From: Carboxylicivirga fragile
GTDB taxonomy: Bacteria; Bacteroidota; Bacteroidia; Bacteroidales; Marinilabiliaceae
Assembly (NCBI GenBank): GCA_025499625.1
Contig: JAFMVD010000008.1
Location: 62,001-126,000, forward strand
Length of the DNA: 64,000 nt
Direction: 5' to 3'
Position numbers and translations under genes: made by a program. The notes beneath the pieces were generated by a model. It saw only the letters and a program-made list of their open reading frames with translations, was not told where the DNA came from and searched no databases. Below, piece by piece: positions 54,151 through 62,900 of this stretch. Each line of letters opens with the position of its first letter. Within the stretch, counting starts at the first letter, position 1.

Positions 54151-57100
54151 ATGCAAAAACGTTTACTCATTTTAAGCACATTAATTACTATAAGTATCTC
54201 CATATTAGGACAAGGGGATAATGGGCGACAATTTTTCCATGATAAATGGGAGGCTAAGACTTATAGTATTCCGAGTGAAAACACTGTACAAACGCTTAAT
54301 ACTAGTGCGACTCCGGATGCCACCATTTCGTTCAATACTGAAAACAAACTGAATAAAGTACTTCCCCAGCATCTTGGCGTAAACACTACGTTTAGAAATG
54401 GGAACGACCAACTGGATCGCACATCCTTATATACAAATGCTGGAATTGGCTCCATGCGTTTTCCGGCAGGAAGCGGATCAAACAAATACTTTTATGATGG
54501 TACTATTCCGGATGAGTTTCGCATTGAAATGACTGGAATAAACGGTCAGAATTCTAATTACATGACACTAGAGCTCTTTGTTGACTTTATTGGAGATGCA
54601 GGAAGCGAGGCAACCGTAGTTGTTAATTACTTCTATGCTCGATATGGAATCACCACTGAAGGTACCAGGGAAGCACGCGTGCAACAGGCGGCTGATTATG
54701 CGGCTGGTTTTGTTCATCGTATGAATATAGAGTTAAACGCCAACATCACTTATTGGGAAATTGGAAACGAATGTTACGGTGCATGGGAAGAAGGTTTTGA
54801 AATAGATGGAGAAGTAACTACTGGTAAAGAATATGGCGAAGATTTCAGAGTATTTGCAGAAGCCATGAAAGCTGTTGATCCTGACATTAAAGTGGGTGCC
54901 GTAGTTACTCGCGAAGATGACGATTGGAACAGCACCTTATTACCAGAAGTAAAAGACCACGCGGACTTTTTAGTGGTTCATAATTATTTTACCACTGTAA
55001 AAGATGCCACAGCAGAAAACATATTAGGCAGCGTTGGTCAGGTAGAAACGATTCATACCACGCTTGGCAATTGTATCGAAAAATATACTGACAAAACACG
55101 GGATCACTTTCCGGTAGCCATGACGGAATTTAATTCTCGTGGCCCTTTAAACTGTACCATGGTTAATGGCTTATTCGTTTCGCAAGTAATTGGCGAAATA
55201 ATAAAGAATGGCTATGGCATGGCCGACTTATGGGTATCGGAATGGAACTGGAACGAAACCGATCAGGAAAGCAAAGGCTTTCTGGCTCGCAGCGATCCGG
55301 ATCAGGTGGACTACTCACCTCGCCAAAGCTATATACCGTTTCAATATTACAACAGATGCTTTGGTGATGAACTGATAGAATCAGCAAGCAACAAAAGTGA
55401 TATAAAGGTTTATGCCTCCACATTTTCAAGTGGTGAGCTGGGCTTAGTGGTTGTGAATACTTCAGCTAATAGTCAAAGTGTAAACCTTGATTTATCAAGC
55501 ATCGGAACCAATATCAATCAAGCTGAAGTCTGGTGGTACGAACTACATGGTAATTCAATTACTGCGGGCGATAAAAAGTTCTACATCAATAATCAAAGTG
55601 GTACAACACAAGGCGGTGGCCCCGATGATTTCATGACGATTCATCCATATTATGCCAACATCGAAACAAATAGCATATTCGAAACGAAAGCCTATAGCGT
55701 TAATTACATTGTATTAAAAACCAATGAAGCTCCATTGCCTCCGCAGATAGAACAATCAGGGGCAACTATAAGTATAAGTTCTGAAACCACAGGTGCTAGC
55801 ATTTATTATACAGTGGATGGATCTGAGCCTACAAACAGTTCTACCTTGTACGAAAACCCTTTTAATGCACCTCCTGGCGCAACGATAAAAGCCATAAGCA
55901 GCAAAGATGGAAACAACAGTTCTGTTACCACTTTTAAACCACAATTCAATGTATTATTTATCGCTATTGACGATTTAAAGCCGGTACTTAATTGCTATGG
56001 CGAATCACAAATTATTTCACCTAACATTGATCGTTTGGCCAATCAAGGAATGGTATTTACAAAGGCCTATTGTCAATGGGCAGTATGTGGCCCATCGCGC
56101 GCCAGTGTAATGTCGGGACAAACACCAGATGGGACAGGCATTCGTAATTTAAGTAGTTTACTGAGAGAAGAAAATTCTGAGATTGTAACGCTTCCTGAAT
56201 ACTTTCTGAACAAGGGTTATGGTACAGCCGCTTGTGGTAAGATATATGATCCACGTAATGTGGATGATAGTCACGATAGTTTCTCATGGACCATTCCCTA
56301 TACCGATCCAGGTGATTATACCTATCCTGACGAATATCCACCTTTTGTACAAGGTAGCGCCTACCGTGTGACGGCTAATACTGCTACTGAAGAAGGTCCT
56401 GAAGGTATAGATGATGATGGTTATCAGGATGGACAAATAGCGCTTGATGCATTAAATAAGATGGATCAACTGCAACAAAACGGAGCACCATTTTTTCTAG
56501 CCGTTGGTTTCAAAAAACCACATATTCCATTTATTGCCCCAAAGAAATATTGGGATATGTATGATCGAAGCACTTTAAATTTGGCTCCTTTTCAGAAAAT
56601 AGCAGAGGGAAGCCCGGAATACGCCTATCATACTCCTGAACCTCTTGGATACGATGACATTCCTGATCCATGGGAATATGATGATGTCGATCTGGGTGAT
56701 AATATACTTGAATTAGAACATCAAAGACGATTAATACATGGCTATTATGCATCAGTTTCTTACATTGATGCGCAGGTAGGTAAGCTACTTGACAAACTTG
56801 ATGCAATGGGGCAAGCCGATAATACGATCATTGTTTTGTATGGCGATCATGGATACCACCTTGGTGATCACAACCAATGGGGAAAACATACTCAATTTGA
56901 AAACTCAGTACGTGCACCTTTAATTATATCATCACCAGGTATGAATAGCGGCACTAATGCTACTCCTGTTGAATTTACGGACATATACCCAACACTTTGT
57001 GATTTAGCTGGTTTAGAAGTTCCAAGCAATAAACTACAAGGCATTTCACTAGCACCCGCATTAAGAGGAGAAAGTATAAACAAAACATGTGCCGTATCTG

Positions 57101-58131
57101 AATATCGCGCTGGTGGGGGGGCTGCCTATTCATTCCGTACTGATCGCTATAGACTCAGTCTCTGGCTGAATGGTTCCAATGACCGACCAGACCTTATCGA
57201 ATGGGATGCATCTAAAATTAAAGCCATTGAACTCTACGACTATGATGTGGATCCTTTGGAAACAAAAAATCTTGCAGCGGACAGTAATTATGAACAAGTG
57301 GTCAATGATTTAACAGCAATGGCTGCCAACTGGTGGGGTGAGCAATATGCTTTCTTTAATAATAATGAAATTCAGCCCATTGAGATTCCGTACATCGAAC
57401 ACTTCGAGAACTATAATGTCGGAGATAGTTTTAGCGGTGACTTTTGGCTGCACGAAAACTCCATTTGGGATCGCCTATGGAAAAGTACTTATGTTGGTAA
57501 CTTTTCAGCCGAAGTAATCGATGACAGTGCCAATGATGGGAATAATGTTCTTAAAGTCAAGTTCACACCTTTAGCAACTGAACAAGGAGGTAGCTTAATT
57601 AAGCTCAGAACCATTGACATGAGTGAGTTTGAGGAAAGTACTTATAGAGTGACTTATAAAGCCAGAACCTCAGCCTTGGGTACCAATACTGTTAAAATTG
57701 GAGCAGACATAAGCAGCGATAATTGGCATACTCTAAATGAGGACTACCAATATTTTTATGATACAGTTAACCTAAGCAATGGAAAGCTATTTATCTACTT
57801 CAACAATATGGAGCTAACATCGGGAACTGAATACGAAGTTATAATTGATGACCTTAAAATATCATATGCAGAGCCAACCGATATAGATGATAGCATAGAC
57901 GACATTGAAATGATACATCAGGTTTATCCAAATCCAAGTGATGGTGTGATTCATCTAATCTCAGATTATCCCATAGAAAAATCAAGAGTCTATAGTATTG
58001 ATGGTATCTTGCTAGTTGAGTGCAATAAGGAACACAAGCAATTAAATATCCATGAGTTCAGCAAGGGTTTATACATCCTTGAACTGTGGAGTAATAATAT
58101 AAAAACCAGTCACCGTATTATTAAAAAATAA
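54151..58131 (+). CDS. Glycosidase-sulfatase fusion with CBM-like and T9SS domains
   Basis: 1326 residues in one unbroken frame. Order: signal peptide (to ISILGQ); GH-A clan glycosidase (~55-525) with SMRFPAGSGSNKYF, Glu207 in YWEIGNECYG and Glu326 in AMTEFNSRG; a CHB_HEX_C-like linker domain (~535-600, SGATISISSETTGASIYYTVDG); a full iduronate-2-sulfatase-like S1 domain (~605-1075) with FIAIDDLKPV, formylglycine motif C646-G-P-S-R, ACGKIYDPR and LYGDHGYHLGDHNQW; a CBM4/9-like sandwich (~1080-1245); and a T9SS type A tail (QVYPNPSDG...SHRIIKK). It would desulfate and cut the polysaccharide in one secreted enzyme. Own operator/promoter upstream; a ninth sulfatase follows after 15 bp. The GH family number is uncertain. 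Confidence 0.88.
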   Translation: MQKRLLILSTLITISISILGQGDNGRQFFHDKWEAKTYSIPSENTVQTLNTSATPDATISFNTENKLNKVLPQHLGVNTTFRNGNDQLDRTSLYTNAGIGSMRFPAGSGSNKYFYDGTIPDEFRIEMTGINGQNSNYMTLELFVDFIGDAGSEATVVVNYFYARYGITTEGTREARVQQAADYAAGFVHRMNIELNANITYWEIGNECYGAWEEGFEIDGEVTTGKEYGEDFRVFAEAMKAVDPDIKVGAVVTREDDDWNSTLLPEVKDHADFLVVHNYFTTVKDATAENILGSVGQVETIHTTLGNCIEKYTDKTRDHFPVAMTEFNSRGPLNCTMVNGLFVSQVIGEIIKNGYGMADLWVSEWNWNETDQESKGFLARSDPDQVDYSPRQSYIPFQYYNRCFGDELIESASNKSDIKVYASTFSSGELGLVVVNTSANSQSVNLDLSSIGTNINQAEVWWYELHGNSITAGDKKFYINNQSGTTQGGGPDDFMTIHPYYANIETNSIFETKAYSVNYIVLKTNEAPLPPQIEQSGATISISSETTGASIYYTVDGSEPTNSSTLYENPFNAPPGATIKAISSKDGNNSSVTTFKPQFNVLFIAIDDLKPVLNCYGESQIISPNIDRLANQGMVFTKAYCQWAVCGPSRASVMSGQTPDGTGIRNLSSLLREENSEIVTLPEYFLNKGYGTAACGKIYDPRNVDDSHDSFSWTIPYTDPGDYTYPDEYPPFVQGSAYRVTANTATEEGPEGIDDDGYQDGQIALDALNKMDQLQQNGAPFFLAVGFKKPHIPFIAPKKYWDMYDRSTLNLAPFQKIAEGSPEYAYHTPEPLGYDDIPDPWEYDDVDLGDNILELEHQRRLIHGYYASVSYIDAQVGKLLDKLDAMGQADNTIIVLYGDHGYHLGDHNQWGKHTQFENSVRAPLIISSPGMNSGTNATPVEFTDIYPTLCDLAGLEVPSNKLQGISLAPALRGESINKTCAVSEYRAGGGAAYSFRTDRYRLSLWLNGSNDRPDLIEWDASKIKAIELYDYDVDPLETKNLAADSNYEQVVNDLTAMAANWWGEQYAFFNNNEIQPIEIPYIEHFENYNVGDSFSGDFWLHENSIWDRLWKSTYVGNFSAEVIDDSANDGNNVLKVKFTPLATEQGGSLIKLRTIDMSEFEESTYRVTYKARTSALGTNTVKIGADISSDNWHTLNEDYQYFYDTVNLSNGKLFIYFNNMELTSGTEYEVIIDDLKISYAEPTDIDDSIDDIEMIHQVYPNPSDGVIHLISDYPIEKSRVYSIDGILLVECNKEHKQLNIHEFSKGLYILELWSNNIKTSHRIIKK

Positions 58132-58146
58132 GCTAAACAAGCAAGT

Positions 58147-59814
58147 ATGAAACGATTGCTACATATTACAAAACTTTACCTGATTCTATTATCACTTTCT
58201 ATGTCGATAATAGCACAGGAAAAGTACAATATATTGTGGCTTAGCTGTGAAGATATCGGGCCTATTATGAGTTGTTATGGAGCTGAAGGTATTGAAACTC
58301 CAAATATTGATCGTTTGGCGGAGGAAGGTATTCTATTTTCAAAAGCCTATTCAACCGTTGGCGTTTGTGCACCTAGTCGATCATCGATTATTACGGGCAT
58401 GTACCCTATTAGTATTGGAAGTCATAACATGCGCACAGGAAACCATTGGGGCTATCATTCGCCTGAAGAAGAAAGTTATAAGGACTACATTGAAGTGAAG
58501 GATAAAACGGGAAGAAATGTACCACAATACTCTGTTGTTCCTCCAAGCTATGTAAAGTGCTTTACTGAATACCTGAGAGAGGCCAACTATTTTTGTACTA
58601 ATAATGCCAAATGCGACTATCAATTTAACTGCCCTATTACGGCCTGGGATGAAGTTGGCAATAAGGCTCACTATAAGAATAGAAACGATAATCAGCCCTT
58701 CTTTGCAGTCTTTAACCATGGCATCACCCATGAATCGCAAATTTGGAAAAAGAAAGATGAAGCCTTAACAGTGGACACTTCAAATGTGCCTATTCCAGCC
58801 TATTTTGCCAATACAACTCAAGTACGTCAAGATGTCGGTCGAAAATACTCAAACATTCAGGAGCTGGATGCTCAAATTGGAGATTGGTATAAGAAACTCG
58901 AAGAAGAAAACTTATTGGATAAAACCATCATCTTCTTTTGGAGCGATCATGGAGGACCCTTACTACGCCAAAAACGAGCCCTTAGCAACTCTGGCCTTCA
59001 TGTACCCTTAATTGTAAGAATGCCTAATAAAGCAATGGCTGGCACCATAGTCGACGATATCGTTTCACTGATGGATCTTGGCCCAACGGCACTTTCGATG
59101 GCTGGGATTAAGCCTCCTACTTACATGCACGGAAAGGCATTTCTGGGAGAATACAAGGATAACAAAGGACATAGATACGCCTTTGGCAGTGCAGATCGCT
59201 TTGACGAACATACCGACATGAGTCGTTCCGTTATAGATGGTCGCTATGTATACATACGTAACTTCATGCCTGAGCTGCCCCTTACCTATCGTTTGCGTTA
59301 CCGCGAACAAATTGACATGACAAAAGAGTTGCTTGCTCTTAATAAAGAGAATAAACTAAGTGGCGATGCAGCCTACATATTCATGCCAACAAAGCCACTT
59401 GAAGAGTTATACGATCTGAAGCATGATCCAGACGAAGTTAATAATCTGGCAAATGATCCAAAGCATCGTGAAAAATTAATTGAATTACGTACAGCACTCG
59501 CAGCATGGCAATTGGAAGTTGGTGATATGGGTTTCATCCCTGAGCATGATCTGGTTCAGATGATGTGGCCGGGAGGCATTCAACCCATGACTGAAACAGT
59601 GCAATTTAATCCACAGCGAAAAGGTAAACTAGAGATGCTTTGCGCAACTAAAGGGGCCTCAATTGCGTATCAAAAAGGAGACGAAATAGGTAGTGAGCGT
59701 TGGTCATTATATCACGAAGCAATTACAATAGAAAAAAATGAAAAAGTACAAGCCAGAGCAGTGCGCTTAGGTTATGCTACTTCTAAGGTATCAAAATACA
59801 ATTCCGCAAGATAG
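58147..59814 (+). CDS. S1 sulfatase with C-terminal CHB_HEX_C-like domain
   Basis: 555 residues; signal peptide (to SIIAQ). Sulfatase domain with WLSCEDIGPIMSCYG (Glu-Asp at the first metal site, as in N-sulfoglucosamine-sulfohydrolase-like members), formylglycine motif C74-A-P-S-R followed by SSIITGMYPISIGSHNMRT, FNHGITHES, and WSDHGGPLLRQKR. The last ~60 residues (TKGASIAYQKGDEIGSERWSLYH...) resemble the CHB_HEX_C domain that also links the two halves of the fusion protein upstream. 15 bp after the fusion gene, so they form a two-gene operon. Substrate position unknown. Confidence 0.88.
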   Translation: MKRLLHITKLYLILLSLSMSIIAQEKYNILWLSCEDIGPIMSCYGAEGIETPNIDRLAEEGILFSKAYSTVGVCAPSRSSIITGMYPISIGSHNMRTGNHWGYHSPEEESYKDYIEVKDKTGRNVPQYSVVPPSYVKCFTEYLREANYFCTNNAKCDYQFNCPITAWDEVGNKAHYKNRNDNQPFFAVFNHGITHESQIWKKKDEALTVDTSNVPIPAYFANTTQVRQDVGRKYSNIQELDAQIGDWYKKLEEENLLDKTIIFFWSDHGGPLLRQKRALSNSGLHVPLIVRMPNKAMAGTIVDDIVSLMDLGPTALSMAGIKPPTYMHGKAFLGEYKDNKGHRYAFGSADRFDEHTDMSRSVIDGRYVYIRNFMPELPLTYRLRYREQIDMTKELLALNKENKLSGDAAYIFMPTKPLEELYDLKHDPDEVNNLANDPKHREKLIELRTALAAWQLEVGDMGFIPEHDLVQMMWPGGIQPMTETVQFNPQRKGKLEMLCATKGASIAYQKGDEIGSERWSLYHEAITIEKNEKVQARAVRLGYATSKVSKYNSAR

Positions 59815-59840
59815 AGTCCAATTTGTTTTGCAAACTTTGG

Positions 59841-59870
59841 TGCCCGGGGAGATTTCCTCGGGCATTTTTT
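59841..59870 (+). terminator. Rho-independent terminator
   Basis: TGCCCGGGGA (59841-59850) pairs with TCCTCGGGCA (59855-59864, one G-U), loop GATT, then six T. It ends the fusion/sulfatase operon. Confidence 0.88.
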
Positions 59871-59886
59871 ATAAAAAAAATATTAT

Positions 59887-59918
59887 AAGAGGATGCCCAA
59901 AACTTTGGACACCCTCTT
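59887..59918 (-). terminator. Terminator of the GH81 gene
   Basis: Arms AAGAGGATGCCCAAA (59887-59901) and TTTGGACACCCTCTT (59904-59918) pair with two mismatches. On the minus strand the stem is followed by a long T-rich run (59871-59886). Confidence 0.65.
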
Positions 59919-59944
59919 TACATTACCCCCCCAATAAACTATCT

Positions 59945-62900
59945 TTATTTTTTAATAATCTTTAATGGTGCTTGTCCGTCAATTAAGACAAAGTAAATTC
60001 CCGCCGGATAAGCCCTCATATCGTATTGATATTGCTTTGAATCTGCTTCAATTACATCTATCGCAACACCTTTCATATCAAACACTTTTACTACACTGTT
60101 TTCACTTGGTAATTCAATGTTTAAAAAGGAAGTAACCGGATTTGGATAAGGTGCTTTCAATGCATTGTTATTAGTTCCAATGTTAGTAGGCACACAATTA
60201 TCTCCTACGGTATACGAAAATACTTTAGTCACCGATAAGCCACCTGCATAGGCGAATTTACAAGCCAATTGTAGCACAGCACCTGGCGTTTGATTACTTA
60301 ATGTTGTAGTAAACACACCATTCGAATTCGACATGCCCGATTCAACAAAACCATTGGTATAATTCCATAAATAGGCAACCTGACCATCTTTGATATCCAA
60401 TAGCTCAAAGCTGATGTTAACATCATTACCTGAGGTCGAGAAGGCATAATTATACCCTATGTCAAAAGCCCCTTGCGATGCCTCAGAAGAAGTTCCGGAG
60501 CAGGCATTATTAGTGCTTTCTGTTGTTGTGGCATTCAACACAATCGGATTATTGGCTGCATCATTACCCGAATTATCTGAAGCGGTAACAGAAAATGAAT
60601 AAGAGGTTTCAGGATTTAGAGCCGTAATTTTATAGCTGGTTTCTTCACCAGAAATACCGGTTGTGGTTTTTGTGATGCCATTATAGCTAATTTTATAGAG
60701 CAAAGCTCCCGAATTATCAGTAGCATTCAATAGAATTTCCACGCTCGACTGTGTGACTTCTCCTACAGATGCTGTAAATGCAGTAGGAGCTTCATTATCC
60801 GGTTGGCAATTATCACCAACCACATACTGGATGTATTTAGTAACCGCAAGGCCTCCGGCAAAAGCAAATTTACATGCCACACTAATGGTCGATCCTATCG
60901 GCTGACCAGCAAGGACTGTTGAGAATGTTTTACCCTCAACATGATTCATCGCTGTCTCTGAAAATGGATTTTCATTAAATAAATAGGCGACCACACCATC
61001 TTTATCATCTTGTAGCTCGAAGGTAACAGTCACATCGGTACCTACTGTTTCAAACTCATAATTATAACCAACACTAAATGAACCTTCACGAGCTTCACTT
61101 GAATTACCTGTGCAAGATCGCACTTCTTCAAACGACATATTGATGGCCTGTGATTCACCAATAGCGCCTCCATCATCAATGGCCTTAGCTGATAAAGCGT
61201 AGTCTCCAGCTGTGCTGGTCCATTCAATAGCAAATGGAGCAGTATCATCTGAATCGATCAGTACATCGTTTTGATAAAAGTCTACACCTTGAATGGTTCC
61301 ATCCAAATCACTGGCACTGGCTGCTATGGTGATTTCTTCTCCCTCTTTATAGCTTGCCCCTTCTTCAGGGGAAGTGAGTGACACGGTTGGAACAATGTTG
61401 GCCGTACTACTAACTATTACCAATACCTCATCACTTGCCGTTCGCATATCAACATTAGTTACCTCAAGCTTAAAGCGATAGACTCCTTCAAGCAATCCAC
61501 TTAAGGAAGGCTGAGCTATGGTATTATCATCATAAGTCACCAATGAGGGTCCATAAATTTGTGTCCATTGATAAGTTAAAGCTTGTCCAGTCGATTCGCT
61601 ACTTCCTGTAGCATCTAAAGTTGCTGTAGACAATGGCCAAAGCACTTTTACATTAGCTCCTGCTGAAGCTGTTGGATAAGAATAGGGCAGATCACCTGTA
61701 CGGGTGAAAGTCATTTTACCAAAGTTAAATTCCCCGGCAGAAAACTCCACTCTTAACACATGTTCACCCTCAGTTAAAGCAATATCCTGAACCGTCTTTG
61801 TTGCCCACACATCCCAACTAGTTGTTGATGTTGAAGGCACGCTAATATTCGAAACGATTTCTTCATTATCCACCACCAAAGAAAATGGTCCACCTCCATT
61901 GACATTGCCTGAAGCATAACGAAAGGCCATTGAGTATAAGCCAGACTCCGTTACATCAATAGTGTATTCAGTCCATTCGCCAGTGGCAATATGACTTATG
62001 AATTTACCTTCTGAATTATCGGATGTAGCATCTACATTTTCATCTGTTCTATAATCACCAGCATTACCTGCTGAAACATCCACATATGAAATACCTTGTC
62101 CCTGACCGCCTTCATATTTATCGTAGTTACCTGCATCAATCACCCCTGGCAAGGCAAAGGCAGTTCCTAAATATGGAACTTGTTCACCCACCTGTACATC
62201 AACTGTATTGCTCACAATAAAATCCTCACCAACATATACTTTTGCATACATGCCATGTACTCCAAGGCTTAAGTTATCAGCTTTAAAGGTATAAGGTGCA
62301 TCAGCCTTTGTTCCGATAAAAGTGCTGCCGTCGTAAAAATCCACCTTCGTGATACCCGCACCTGTGGTTTCAACTAATAAGTTAACACTGCCATTGGCAT
62401 AAGCTCGTGTAAAATCGGAACTTAATACACCGGTAGCATCTATATCTTTACTTGTAGCCATGGCATTAGCTGGCACATCCAAAGTATATCCATCAGAGAA
62501 AGTTACGCTTATGGGGGCATTTGTATAGTTATGTGCCACATAGGTCTTGTCGCCATCCTTATCAAACACCACAGCAATCGGATAATCGGCCGTAATACCT
62601 GTATTGACGGTACCCATCGCATTCATATTGTGCAACCAATGGTAGGTTTGCGCATCCGAAATACCAAACTTCAAATTTCTATCCGGGTTAGAATTATACA
62701 AATCAATGGCTCCTTGCGGATCAATAAAGGCCTGATACTCCCACATCACATCATGCCACAGATTTGGGTTTTCTTCATTGCTTAATATGCCTGTATTAGC
62801 TTTTATTTCGTTCCATAATTTTTCGACATAAGCGGTATTGTGCCCTAGGTAGAGTGATCCACCATGGATGGGATACATTTCAATACCGTAGGAGGCTGCA

